Source: Bacteroidales bacterium
GTDB taxonomy: Bacteria; Bacteroidota; Bacteroidia; Bacteroidales; UBA932
Length of the DNA stretch: 64,000 bases
NCBI GenBank assembly: GCA_017438265.1
Contig: JAFRVZ010000023.1
Coordinates: forward strand, 1-64,000
Reading direction: 5' to 3'
The notes under the pieces are model-generated. The model saw only the letters and a list, made by a program, of their open reading frames with translations. It was not told the DNA's origin and made no database searches. Made by a program: the position numbers and the translations under genes. Positions 35,364 to 43,778 of this stretch are shown piece by piece. Each line of letters begins with the position of its first letter. Position 1 is the first letter of the stretch.

Positions 35364-37715
35364 ATGACCGACAAGACGAAGAAAAAGATAATTAAGTGGT
35401 TCTGGATCCTGCTGCTGGCCCCTTTCGTGCTGGTGGGAATGCTGATCCTCTGCGTGTGCTTGTTCGCGAAACTGCCTTCCTTCGAGGAACTTGAGAACCC
35501 CGAAAGCAAGCTCGCGACCCAGGTCATCGCCGAGGGCGGCGAAGTCCTGACGACCTTCCATATCGAGAACCGGACCTATGCCGCCTACGACGAGCTCTCG
35601 CCGAGCCTCGTGCAGGCCGCGGTGGCGACGGAGGACATCCGCTTCTACCGCCATTCCGGCATCGATATGAAAGGCCTCGCGCGCGTGGCGTTCAAGACGC
35701 TCCTGATGCGCAACAGCAGCCAGGGCGGCGGCAGTACGATTACCCAGCAGCTCGCGAAGACCCTCTACCCGCGCCCGGAGGTCAAGAGCAAGTTCCCCGG
35801 CGCCCGCGCGGTCGTGATGGTCTGGACCAAGCTGAAGGAGTGGGTGACCGCCGTGATGCTCGAGCGCGACTACACGAAGGAGGAGATCATCGACATGTAC
35901 CTCAACTCCATCTTCTTCGGCAGCAGCGCCTACGGCATCCGCGCCGCCTCGGAGACCTTCTTCGCGAAGCTCCCCGCCGACCTGACGGTCGAGGAGAGCG
36001 CCCTGCTCGTCGGCATGGTCAACAAGCCGACCCGCTACAATCCCGTCCTGAATCCGGAGAAATCCCTGGAGCGCCGCAACTTCGTCATCGGCCGGATGGA
36101 GAAGGCCGGCTACCTGACGAAGGCCCAGCGCGACTCGATCCAGCAGATCCCGATCGCCCTGTCCTACCAGGTCCAGGACCACAACGCCGGCCTCGCCCCG
36201 TACTTCCGCGACATGCTCCGCCGCCATATGAACGCCGACCGCCCGAAGAAGTCCTCCTACCGCAACCCGGAGGAGTATACCGCCGACTCGCTCGCGTGGA
36301 TGAACGACGACCTCTACGGCTGGCTGAAGAAGAACAGGAAGGCGGACGGAACGCCGTACGACATCGACCGGGACGGCCTGCGGATCTACACGACGATCAA
36401 CTACAAGATGCAGAAATATGCGGAGGAGGCCGTCGCCGAGCACCTCGGAAAACGCCTCCAGATCGACTTCCAGCGCGATCTCCGCAACAAGACCAACAAA
36501 CCGTTCTCGAACGACGTCGACCGGAAGACCGTCGACCAGCTGATGGCGCAGGCGCGCCGCTGGAGCGACCGCTACCGCCTCCAGAAGGCGGACGGCAAGG
36601 CCGACGCCGAGATCCTGAAGTCGTTCTCGGAGCCGACCAAGATGCGCGTCTTCGCCTGGAACACGAAGGGCTACATCGACACGACGATGACCCCGGACGA
36701 CTCGATCCGCTACTACAAGGCGATCCTGCGGGCCGCGTTCATGGCGGTCGAGCCTGCGACGGGCCACATCAAGGCCTACGTCGGCGGCCCGAACTACCGC
36801 TATTTCAAATATGACAACGTCCGCCAGGGCAAGCGCCAGGTCGGCTCGACGATCAAGCCGTTCCTCTACACGCTCGCGATGCAGGAGGGGATGACGCCGT
36901 GCGACAAGGTCGTGAACGTGCCCCAGTCCTTCATCGTGAACGACCAGCCCTGGACGCCCCGCAGTACCGACAAGGACGAGTGGATCGGCCAGACCGTGAC
37001 CCTGAAGTGGGGCCTGACCCACAGCTCGAACAACATCTCCGCCTACCTGATGAAGCAGTTCGGCCCGACCGCGATGGCGAGCATGATGCACAAGATGGGC
37101 GTCGATTCGCACATCGACGAGGTGCCGTCGCTCTGCGTCGGCCCGGCCGACATCTCGCCTTACGAGATGGTCTCCGCCTACAATACCTTCCCGTCGAAGG
37201 GCGTCTATGTCTCGCCGCTGTTCGTGACGCGGATCGAGGACAGCCAGGGCAACGTGATCAGCGAGTTCACGAACCGCAAGCGCGAGGCGATCGGCGAGCA
37301 GACCGCGTATCTGATGGCGAACCTGATGATGGGCGTCGTGAACGAGGGTACCGGCGCGCGCCTGCGCTCGGTCTACGGCCTGCGCGGCCAGATCGCCGGC
37401 AAGACCGGAACGACGAACGACAACTCCGACGGCTGGTTCATCGGCTATACCCCGAGCCTCACCGCCGGCGTCTGGGTGGGCGCGGAGGACCGCCAGGTCC
37501 ACTTCCAGTCCATCGCCTACGGCAGCGGCGCCAACATGGCCCTGCCGATCTGGGGTATCTTCATGTCCAAGGTCCTGAAGGACGGGACCCTCGGCATCAG
37601 CGAGGAAGACCGCTTCATCGAGCCCGCCGGAATGCACCTGAACCTCTCCTGCAGCGGCGGCGACGAGGATGCGACCTCCGGGCAGAAGGCGGAGGAAGAG
37701 TATTTTTTTGATTAA
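35364..37715 (+). CDS. mrcA: Class A penicillin-binding protein 1A (transglycosylase/transpeptidase)
   Basis: A 783-residue bifunctional enzyme. After a short cytoplasmic tail and a membrane helix (IKWFWILLLAPFVLVGMLIL) comes the GT51 transglycosylase (VATEDIRFYRHSGIDMKGLA, GGGSTITQQLAKTLYPR, KEEIIDMYLNSIFFGSSAYG, GIRAASETFF). The transpeptidase holds GSTIKPFLYTLAM (SxxK), THSSNNISAYL (SxN) and AGKTGTTNDNSDGWFIGYTP (KTG). It polymerises and crosslinks peptidoglycan. The D-Ala-D-Ala ligase gene follows 10 bp later, so enzyme and precursor synthesis are transcriptionally linked. Confidence 0.95.
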   Translation: MTDKTKKKIIKWFWILLLAPFVLVGMLILCVCLFAKLPSFEELENPESKLATQVIAEGGEVLTTFHIENRTYAAYDELSPSLVQAAVATEDIRFYRHSGIDMKGLARVAFKTLLMRNSSQGGGSTITQQLAKTLYPRPEVKSKFPGARAVVMVWTKLKEWVTAVMLERDYTKEEIIDMYLNSIFFGSSAYGIRAASETFFAKLPADLTVEESALLVGMVNKPTRYNPVLNPEKSLERRNFVIGRMEKAGYLTKAQRDSIQQIPIALSYQVQDHNAGLAPYFRDMLRRHMNADRPKKSSYRNPEEYTADSLAWMNDDLYGWLKKNRKADGTPYDIDRDGLRIYTTINYKMQKYAEEAVAEHLGKRLQIDFQRDLRNKTNKPFSNDVDRKTVDQLMAQARRWSDRYRLQKADGKADAEILKSFSEPTKMRVFAWNTKGYIDTTMTPDDSIRYYKAILRAAFMAVEPATGHIKAYVGGPNYRYFKYDNVRQGKRQVGSTIKPFLYTLAMQEGMTPCDKVVNVPQSFIVNDQPWTPRSTDKDEWIGQTVTLKWGLTHSSNNISAYLMKQFGPTAMASMMHKMGVDSHIDEVPSLCVGPADISPYEMVSAYNTFPSKGVYVSPLFVTRIEDSQGNVISEFTNRKREAIGEQTAYLMANLMMGVVNEGTGARLRSVYGLRGQIAGKTGTTNDNSDGWFIGYTPSLTAGVWVGAEDRQVHFQSIAYGSGANMALPIWGIFMSKVLKDGTLGISEEDRFIEPAGMHLNLSCSGGDEDATSGQKAEEEYFFD

Positions 37716-37725
37716 ATCCACAGCC

Positions 37726-38742
37726 ATGGCCAAGTATAACTCCATCGCCGTGATCTACGGCAGCGACTCCTCCGAGTGGGAGGTGTCGTGCAGGAGCGGG
37801 GAATTTACGGCTTCCCGCATCGACGAAGCGTCCTACGACGTGTATGAGATTTTCGCCCGTTTCGGGAAATGGTCGCTGGTCGCGTACCGGAAGAAGAACG
37901 CGATGCGGGTGATCTTCCCGGACGTCGCGCGGCCGGAGATTGACAAGTCCGATTTCTCCGTGCGCATTTATGGGGAGAAAGTCAATTTCGACTATGCGCT
38001 GATCATGCAGCACGGCGCTCCGGGCGAGACGGGGCAGCTCCAGGGCTACCTGGAGATGCTGAAGGTGCCGTTCAGCACCTGCAGCTCCTTCGTTTCGGCG
38101 GTGGCCTTCGACAAGTACGCCTGCAAGCGCTACATGGACGGGGTGGACTTCGTGAAGATGGCGCCGGATGCGCTGGTGCGCAAAGGGGATGACATCGAGG
38201 CGTTCGCCGGGAAGGTGCGGACGGAACTGGCGTTCCCGGTCTTCGTCAAGCCGACGGCCGGCGGGTCGAGCTTCGGGCTGAGCAAGGTGGATGACCCTGC
38301 GAAACTGCCGGAGGCGATCAATTTCGCCTTCTCCGAGGGCCGGACGGTCCTCGTCGAGCAGGGCGTGCGCGGCCGGGAGCTGACCTGCGCGTCGTACTTC
38401 GACGGGACGGCGGTGCGGTCGCTGCCGGTGATCGAGATCATCTCCGAGAATGATTATTTCGACTACGACGCGAAATACAACGGCCACAGCAATGAGGTCT
38501 GCCCGGCGGAGATTCCGGCGGAGACCGCGGCGCTCGTGCAGGCGACGACCGAGAAGATCTATGCCTTCCTGGGCTGCTCCGGCGTCGTGCGCGCCGACTA
38601 TATCTGGGCCGAAGACGGCCTTTACTTCCTGGAACTCAATCTGATCCCGGGGATGACCAGCGCCTCGCTCGTGCCGAAGATGGTCCGTACCGCCGGGATG
38701 AAGATGGCCGACTTCCTTTCCGTCATCATCGAGAATTCCTAG
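37726..38742 (+). CDS. ddl: D-alanine--D-alanine ligase
   Basis: A 338-residue ATP-grasp ligase starting MAKYNSIAVIYGSDSSEWEV. MQHGAPGETGQLQGYLEMLK matches the HGxxGExG motif, FVKPTAGGSSFGLSKV is the ATP-binding region, VEQGVRGRELTCASYFDG follows, and FLELNLIPGMTSASLVPKMV matches the metal-binding LEINTxPG motif. One difference is Leu-Asn-Leu-Ile-Pro in place of the common Ile-Asn-Thr-Met-Pro, within family variation. It makes the dipeptide end of the peptidoglycan stem. It is cotranscribed between the PBP1A gene and prmC. Confidence 0.94.
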   Translation: MAKYNSIAVIYGSDSSEWEVSCRSGEFTASRIDEASYDVYEIFARFGKWSLVAYRKKNAMRVIFPDVARPEIDKSDFSVRIYGEKVNFDYALIMQHGAPGETGQLQGYLEMLKVPFSTCSSFVSAVAFDKYACKRYMDGVDFVKMAPDALVRKGDDIEAFAGKVRTELAFPVFVKPTAGGSSFGLSKVDDPAKLPEAINFAFSEGRTVLVEQGVRGRELTCASYFDGTAVRSLPVIEIISENDYFDYDAKYNGHSNEVCPAEIPAETAALVQATTEKIYAFLGCSGVVRADYIWAEDGLYFLELNLIPGMTSASLVPKMVRTAGMKMADFLSVIIENS

Positions 38743-38751
38743 TCCGCGGCG

Positions 38752-39987
38752 ATGCTCCTCTCCGAATTCGTGCGCAGGAGCACCCGCGCCCTGACGGGCC
38801 TTTATCCGGAGGCGGAGGCGTCCGGGCTCGTCGCCATGCTCGTGGAAGAAGTCACGGGCTTCAAGCGCTATACCCCTGTCATTGAGCCGCGTACGGTGGT
38901 TCCGGGCGCGAAGGAGGCGTTCCTGCAGGAGGCGGTGGACCGGCTCGCCGCCGGCGAACCGATCCAGTACATCCTCGGCTACGCCGACTTCTGCGGCCTC
39001 CGCCTCCGCGTCGCCCCCGGCGTCCTCATCCCCCGCCCCGAGACCGAAATGCTCGTCGCCGCCGCCTCCGCCGTCCTTTCGACCGCATCCCCCTGTCGTT
39101 CCGAGCGCAGCGCAGCGGAGTCGAGGAATCTCCTCCCCGCCGCGCCCGGTGCTTCCTCTGATGCCGCGGTCATTTCGAGCGAAGGCGCTCAGCCTGTCTT
39201 TTCGAGCGCCTCCCCCTGTCATTCCGAGCGCAGCGCAGGAATCTCCCCCTGTCATTCCGAGCGCAGCGCAGCGGAGTCGAGGAATCTCCTCCCCGCCGCG
39301 CGCGTGCTGGACCTCTTCACCGGCTCCGGCTGCATCGCCTGGGCCCTGGCGGCCCGCCACCCCGGCCTGCAGGTCACCGGCGTCGACATCTCGCCGGAGG
39401 CCCTCGCCCTCGCCGCCTCCCAGCGCGATTACCTCGCCTCCCGGCACCAGCCCGTCCCCGCCGCCTCCGCCGTGACCTTCCTCCGCGCCGACATCCTCTC
39501 CGACCCGCCCTCCGCCCTTCTCCCCGCCTCCGCCCCTTCCCTTTCCACGCCGGTGGCCCCTGCCGCCCCCGCCCCTTCTGTCATTTCGACCAAGGCCGAA
39601 GGCGCTCTGGCTGTCATTTCGACCAAGGCCGTAGGCCGCGCGGAGAAATCTCCAGCCGAAGAGCCCTCCGCTGCGCGAGGCTTCGACCTGATCACCGCCA
39701 ACCCGCCCTATGTGCCGGAGGCGGACCGGGCGCAGATGCGGCCGAACGTGCTGGAGCATGAGCCGGCGCTGGCGCTCTTCGTGCCGGATGCGGACCCGCT
39801 GCGCTTTTATCGCGCCATCGCACGCTGGGCGCAGGCGCTGCTGGCCCCCGGCGGCCACGGCATCGTGGAAATCCACGAAGCCTACGGCCCCGCGACCGCC
39901 GCCCTCTTCGCCGCCGCCGGCTTCTCCGACGTCCGCATCCTCCCCGACTTCGCCGGCCGCGACCGCTTCGTCGTCTTCTCCCGCTGA
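38752..39987 (+). CDS. prmC: Release-factor glutamine methyltransferase with two repeat-derived insertions
   Basis: A 411-residue protein where the family is usually about 280. It methylates the GGQ glutamine of peptide release factors. The N-terminal helical domain (IQYILGYADFCGLRLRVAPG, LIPRPETEMLV) and the SAM-methyltransferase core (RVLDLFTGSGCIAWALA 184-200, FDLITANPPYVPEADR 311-326 with NPPY at 317-320, GHGIVEIHE) are intact. Insert 1 (about 108-183) contains copies of CHSERSAAESRNLLPAA; insert 2 (about 252-309) is Pro/Ala-rich with VISTKAEGALAVISTKA. Both are translations of the dispersed DNA repeat and fall in loops outside the catalytic motifs. It begins 9 bp after ddl. Confidence 0.93.
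   Translation: MLLSEFVRRSTRALTGLYPEAEASGLVAMLVEEVTGFKRYTPVIEPRTVVPGAKEAFLQEAVDRLAAGEPIQYILGYADFCGLRLRVAPGVLIPRPETEMLVAAASAVLSTASPCRSERSAAESRNLLPAAPGASSDAAVISSEGAQPVFSSASPCHSERSAGISPCHSERSAAESRNLLPAARVLDLFTGSGCIAWALAARHPGLQVTGVDISPEALALAASQRDYLASRHQPVPAASAVTFLRADILSDPPSALLPASAPSLSTPVAPAAPAPSVISTKAEGALAVISTKAVGRAEKSPAEEPSAARGFDLITANPPYVPEADRAQMRPNVLEHEPALALFVPDADPLRFYRAIARWAQALLAPGGHGIVEIHEAYGPATAALFAAAGFSDVRILPDFAGRDRFVVFSR
39094..39287. repeat. Cluster of dispersed repeats inside prmC (insert 1)
   Basis: Full-length copies (TGTCRTTCCGAGCGCAGCGC followed by AGCGGAGTCGAGGAATCT) lie at 39094-39131 and 39250-39287. A shorter copy is at 39217-39244, and head-only fragments (GTCATTTCGAGCGAAGGCGC-type) are at 39169-39192 and 39194-39210. 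All keep the prmC frame. Confidence 0.9.
39581..39653. repeat. Dispersed repeat pair inside prmC (insert 2)
   Basis: Two heads TGTCATTTCGACCAAGGCCG are followed by a GGAGAAATCTCC tail. They are the ACCAAGGCCGWAGGC variant of the same repeat, again in frame. Confidence 0.85.
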
Positions 39988-40036
39988 CCCGCCTTCAGCT
40001 GCCCCGAGCCTCCCGCTTCTCCCAGCTGCCGCGGCA

Positions 40037-40190
40037 GTTGATGAAATTCGCTTGGACGTCGCATCGGCCTCCCACGGCCCTCCAAGGCCTATTGCCCGTC
40101 CAAGCGCGGCCTTTTCGCCGCGCTTGGACACGCACTCCCTCTTCCAGCACCCTCCAGGGCATATCCCTTGTCCAAGCGAATTTCATCAAC
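40037..40190. repeat. Nested perfect inverted repeats in the prmC-ogt gap
   Basis: The gap 39988-40515 holds no credible gene. Outer arms 40037-40057 and 40170-40190 are exact reverse complements (21 bp). In the middle, 40098-40129 is a 13-bp perfect stem with a 6-base loop (CTTTTC). The two flanking segments (40058-40097 and 40130-40169) are both 40 bases and resemble each other in direct orientation, so the block is two head-to-tail units, each bounded by CGCTTGGAC and GTCCAAGCG. A 12-bp palindrome CTGCCGCGGCAG touches the left arm (40026-40037). Confidence 0.9.
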
Positions 40191-40211
40191 GCCCCTTGTC
40201 CTGCCTCCGCC

Positions 40212-40423
40212 CCCGGCGCGGCCTCGCCGCTACGCATTTGCACCCCCACCGGCCTCCGGGGGCGCTGCAGGGCCCCCGCCCCTGCAAATGCGTAGGCCCC
40301 GCCCGCTGCAGGCGCACCCCAGCGCGGCCTCGCCGCTACGCATTTGCACCCCCACCGGCCTCTTGGGGCGCTGCGGGGCCCCCGCCCCTGCAAATGCGTA
40401 GGCCCCGCCCGCTGCAGGCGCAC
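40212..40423. repeat. Two 106-bp tandem repeats, each with 13-bp terminal inverted repeats
   Basis: Copies run about 40212-40317 and 40318-40423, differing at a few bases. Each holds CTACGCATTTGCA (40230-40242; 40336-40348) and its reverse complement TGCAAATGCGTAG (40283-40295; 40389-40401) around a GC-rich interior. Design resembles the nested repeat just upstream: short inverted ends about 40 bp apart. The remaining 40424-40515 is G-rich sequence with no feature I can name. Confidence 0.9.
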
Positions 40424-40515
40424 CCCAGCGCGGGGCGGCGTTTGAGGGCCGGGAGGGTCGGGAGAGCGAGAGGGAAGGAGTACCCGAGCGTGTGGAAGGT
40501 GCGGGCGGGGGAGGG

Positions 40516-41061
40516 CTAGCGGAGAGGGGTGCGTTCGAGACGGAGGAGGGCGCGCTTGCGGTCCAGGCCGGCGGCGTAGCCGGTCAGGCTGCCGTCGGCG
40601 CCGACGACGCGGTGGCAGGGGACGATCAGGGAGACGGGATTGCTCCCCACCGCGCCGCCGACGGCCCGTGCGAGGACGGAACCGCTGCCCAGGCCTTCTG
40701 CAAGGCGGTTTTTTGCGGCCAGGCCGGCGAGGCGCGCGGCGATTTCGCCGTAGGTCACGGTCTGCCCATAGGGGATTTCGAGGAGGATGCGCCAGACCGC
40801 CTTGCGGAAGGGCGTGCCGCGCAGGCGCAGCGGCGGCGTGAAGTCGGGGATGCGCCCGCTGAAGTAGATGTCCAGCCAGCGCCGCGTTTCCTCCAGCACC
40901 GGCGCTTGCGGCAGGCGCGACAGGGTCTCCGGGCGCAGGCCCTGGGCGAAATGCGCCTGGCCCTCAAACCACAGTCCCACGAGCGCCGCGCCTTCGCACG
41001 CCATCAGGATCCGCCCCAACGGGGACGGATACCATGCGATTGATTCTGGTGGCAGGTTCAT
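40516..41061 (-). CDS. ogt: Methylated-DNA--protein-cysteine methyltransferase
   Basis: A 181-residue DNA repair protein. The active-site motif PCHRV (Cys149) is preceded by GGAVGSNPVSLIV and followed by GYAAGLDRKRALLRLE; the HTH-like GTPFRKAVWRILLEIPYGQT and VTYGEIAARLAG complete the family domain. It removes alkyl groups from O6-alkylguanine in a single-turnover reaction. It ends next to the palindrome-rich gap and is preceded 3 bp upstream by the small membrane protein gene, suggesting cotranscription. Confidence 0.94.
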   Translation of the reverse strand: MNLPPESIAWYPSPLGRILMACEGAALVGLWFEGQAHFAQGLRPETLSRLPQAPVLEETRRWLDIYFSGRIPDFTPPLRLRGTPFRKAVWRILLEIPYGQTVTYGEIAARLAGLAAKNRLAEGLGSGSVLARAVGGAVGSNPVSLIVPCHRVVGADGSLTGYAAGLDRKRALLRLERTPLR

Positions 41062-41064
41062 TTC

Positions 41065-41415
41065 TCAGTTGTCTTGCGCCCGGGGCGGGGCGGCGTCGGG
41101 GGGCGTCGGGGCGGAGATTCCTCGACTCCGCTGCGCTTCGCTCGGAATGACAGGCGAAGATTCCTGCGCTGCGCTCGGAATGACATCGGGGGCGGGGGTG
41201 TCCGGGGTGTCGCGGGTGGGGATGCGGGCGCCGAAGATGGTGAAGATGGCGAAGATGGCGGAGAGGAGGAGGCCGCCGAGGAAGAGGGCGAGCACATCGC
41301 CCCAGGCCATTTCCTTCTTGAAGAGGAGGTTGTAGAGGATGAGACCGGCGGCGTAGCAGGGGGGATAGAGCGCGCTGGCGCGCAGCATCCGTTTCTGGTC
41401 TTGCGAGAGTTTCAT
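41065..41415 (-). CDS. Small inner membrane protein with a repeat-encoded tail
   Basis: A 116-residue protein. A basic N-terminus (MKLSQDQKRMLRASALYPPC) leads into two hydrophobic segments (YAAGLILYNLLF and VLALFLGGLLLSAIFAIFTI). The last 45 residues (PDVIPSAAQESSPVIPSEAQRSRGIS...) are the translation of two dispersed repeat copies (41115-41185) in a frame different from the one used in prmC, so the native C-terminus has probably been replaced or extended. The function is unknown. It lies directly upstream of ogt on the same strand. Confidence 0.65.
   Translation of the reverse strand: MKLSQDQKRMLRASALYPPCYAAGLILYNLLFKKEMAWGDVLALFLGGLLLSAIFAIFTIFGARIPTRDTPDTPAPDVIPSAAQESSPVIPSEAQRSRGISAPTPPDAAPPRAQDN
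41115..41185. repeat. Two dispersed repeats in the small membrane protein gene
   Basis: AGATTCCTCGACTCCGCTGC... (41115-41152) and AGATTCCTGCGCTGCGCTCG... (41158-41185), both ending GGAATGACA, are inverted-orientation copies of the prmC repeat. Confidence 0.88.
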
Positions 41416-41451
41416 GCCTTTCGGGGGGTGAGGGGTGGGGCTTATGTCATT

Positions 41452-42492
41452 TTAGGGCAGGAGGCCGTTGAGGGCCTGGTAGACGGTGCGGCGGAGGTCG
41501 CCGGCGGGGGTGTCGCCGCTGTATTCCCAGTACATGGCGCCGCGCAGGCCGTGGGCGACGGCGTACTCGGCCTTGATCCGGAGGGATTCGGGATTGTCAT
41601 AGCCGAAGGCGAACGCGCCGGTCCGGGCGTCGGTCAGGTAGGGGACTTGCGAGACTTCGTGCCAGTGGTACTCATAGCCTTCGAGCTTGTCGGCCTGGGT
41701 CAGGTCCACGCGGCGGGGGAATCCTTCCGCGCCGTGGCCGTAGAACGGCATCCCGAGGACCAGCTTCTCCGGGGGGACGCCCTGGGCGAGGTGGGCCCGG
41801 ACGCACTCGTCGACGGAGATGGATTCGGGGTCCACGAGCTCCGAGGGGTAGAGGGGCGCGTTGTGGTAGGGGGCCCAGCCGAGGTCGTAGGCCATGATGT
41901 TGGTCCAGTCGATGTAGGGCTCAAGTCCTTTGAAATCATAGTATTCCGCGGTGCTGGCCGTGGCCTGGGTCAGGAGTTTGTCCGGGCCGATGGCGGCGCG
42001 GATGTCGCGCATCAGGAGGTTGTAGTTTGCGACATCGCGCGGGGAGGCGGAGATTCCCGCCATGTCCGAGCCGGGATACTCCCAGTCGATGTCGATGCCG
42101 TCCAGGCCGTATTCATCGACGACGCGGGCGCAGTCGCGGGCGAAGGAGGCGCGCAGGGCGTCGTCGTCCGCCATCTCGCTGAAGCGGCCGCTGCCCCAGC
42201 CGCCGATCGAGAGCAGGATCTTGACGTGGGGCCATTCCTCCCGGATTCCCATCAGCTTCCGCAGGTCGTCCGGGCGCTCGACTCGGACGCCGTCGAAGGT
42301 CTCGCTGACGTGGCCGAAGGCGTAGTTGATGTGGGTCAGGTACTTGGCGTCAGGCAGTTCGCGCATGTGGTAGACATAGGCGACGAGGATCTTTTCGGCG
42401 GGATCGCCGTGGCGGGTTTCCGGTGCGGCGGCCTTGCCGCGGCAGGAAAACAGCAGCGGAATCACGGCCAGGAGGGGAAGTAAATGTTTCAT
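41452..42492 (-). CDS. GH18-family glycosidase lipoprotein (chitinase/endo-glycosidase type)
   Basis: A 346-residue protein with lipobox LLFSC (Cys17), so membrane anchored. The TIM barrel shows KILLSIGGWGSGRFSEMADD and the catalytic DGIDIDWEYP with acid Glu138, followed by TNIMAYDLGW and a late WEYSGD. GH18 enzymes act on beta-1,4-GlcNAc linkages in chitin, N-glycans or peptidoglycan fragments; the substrate here is open. The gene is a single unit, divergent from the unknown lipoprotein at 42588. Confidence 0.92.
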   Translation of the reverse strand: MKHLLPLLAVIPLLFSCRGKAAAPETRHGDPAEKILVAYVYHMRELPDAKYLTHINYAFGHVSETFDGVRVERPDDLRKLMGIREEWPHVKILLSIGGWGSGRFSEMADDDALRASFARDCARVVDEYGLDGIDIDWEYPGSDMAGISASPRDVANYNLLMRDIRAAIGPDKLLTQATASTAEYYDFKGLEPYIDWTNIMAYDLGWAPYHNAPLYPSELVDPESISVDECVRAHLAQGVPPEKLVLGMPFYGHGAEGFPRRVDLTQADKLEGYEYHWHEVSQVPYLTDARTGAFAFGYDNPESLRIKAEYAVAHGLRGAMYWEYSGDTPAGDLRRTVYQALNGLLP

Positions 42493-42587
42493 ATTTGTAA
42501 AGATAGGAATTTACACGTTTACTTTTTCGGTAAACCGCTAATTCTTCGTCCCTTTGTACCGGAACCATAAAAAAGGAAAACGGAACT

Positions 42588-43778
42588 ATGAAAACTTCAA
42601 AACTGCTTCTTCTGCTCGCGCTGGTTCCGGCCGCATGCGATCCCGGGGTGCTGGACCGGGAGGTGCCGGAGCCGGCGATGGACAGCGTGTCCCTGCCGGA
42701 CGTCGCCCGCCTGCTGTCGGCCCTGCCGATCGGCGGCGAGCAGCTTTCGGAGGTCCACGCCGCGGTCAGCGCCTCGTCCCGCAACGGCTATGACGAGGAG
42801 TACACGATGCGCGACCTGTTCGAGAGCCCGGGGGCGGGCGTCGGGGACCGGGCCGGCAAAGGGTCCGGTGCCGCGGCGCAGTACGACGCCCCGCTCCGCA
42901 GCCTGATCGAAACCTATGTCCGGGAGCGGTACCGGACCAAGGCGGGGGAAACCGACCCCGAGGCCGTCCAGACCTACCTGGACGCGCTCGCCGCCTCCGA
43001 CGCCCAGATTTACTGGCCCTACTCCGAGGAATACGACGGAAAGTCCCTGCCGGTCATCACCTTCGACCCGGGCGGGGACGCGACGGCGAACGTGGGGTAC
43101 CGGACCCGCGTCGACGGGTCCGGGAAGCGCACGGTCGAGGAGATCGTCGTGGACGAGGACTATGCGCGGACCCATCCCGTCTGGGTTGTGAACAACAACA
43201 GCGACAGCGGCTACGCCTCGCTGGAGATGCGTCGCCGGGCGGACCCGGACTGGGGCCGGGGCGGCGAGGTTCTGGTCAAGGGGGGCTCCGGGGACGATAC
43301 CGAGAACAGCAGGATGCTGGTCCTCAAGTACTTCAAGATGAACCGCAACTACGACAGCTGGTTCGGCGGCGCGTCGGAATTCTTCGTCAAGTGCGGCTCG
43401 ATGAGCGGGTTCAAGGCGAAGACCGAAGCGGAAATGCAGGAGTATTACCCGACCATCACGGACTTCATGATCGTCGTGAAGCGCAGGGACCTGGGGTCCC
43501 ACCGGCCCTTCAACGCCATCCTGATTTCGGACTGGACGGACCAGATCGAGGATTTCTGCCTGCTCGTGACGGAGGACGACGGCGGGACGCGGACTTCGTG
43601 GAAGTGCTCCGCGTCCGCGAAGGTCCAGTCCAAGAGCTATGGCTTCGACCTGGACATCCCGTACCACGACCGCGACGACATCGTCTGGCGCGGCACGCTG
43701 TCCCGCAAGTTTTTCGAGAAATACAGCGGGGTTACGGGCCATTTCGGCGACGTGGAACTGACTTTCGGGATTATCTAG
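42588..43778 (+). CDS. Lipoprotein of unknown function
   Basis: A 396-residue protein with a lipoprotein signal (MKTSKLLLLLALVPAACDPG, lipobox PAAC). The N-terminal third is helical and acidic (LPDVARLLSALPIGGEQLSE, residues of about 95-130 YDAPLRSLIETYVRERYRTK). The middle and C-terminal parts are beta-rich with many Asp, Gly and aromatic residues (PVWVVNNNSDSGYASLEMRR, ILISDWTDQIEDFCLLVTED, FGDVELTFGII). Charged Asp-rich stretches could bind metal, but no known motif is visible. I do not recognise a family. It converges on the U32 gene with an 8-bp coding overlap. Confidence 0.75.
   Translation: MKTSKLLLLLALVPAACDPGVLDREVPEPAMDSVSLPDVARLLSALPIGGEQLSEVHAAVSASSRNGYDEEYTMRDLFESPGAGVGDRAGKGSGAAAQYDAPLRSLIETYVRERYRTKAGETDPEAVQTYLDALAASDAQIYWPYSEEYDGKSLPVITFDPGGDATANVGYRTRVDGSGKRTVEEIVVDEDYARTHPVWVVNNNSDSGYASLEMRRRADPDWGRGGEVLVKGGSGDDTENSRMLVLKYFKMNRNYDSWFGGASEFFVKCGSMSGFKAKTEAEMQEYYPTITDFMIVVKRRDLGSHRPFNAILISDWTDQIEDFCLLVTEDDGGTRTSWKCSASAKVQSKSYGFDLDIPYHDRDDIVWRGTLSRKFFEKYSGVTGHFGDVELTFGII

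Noticed and set aside
40212..40423. CRISPR-like array
   Set aside because: Only two copies, adjacent without spacers and containing inverted ends; the 51595-51748 block likewise has no spacers, and no cas genes are present.
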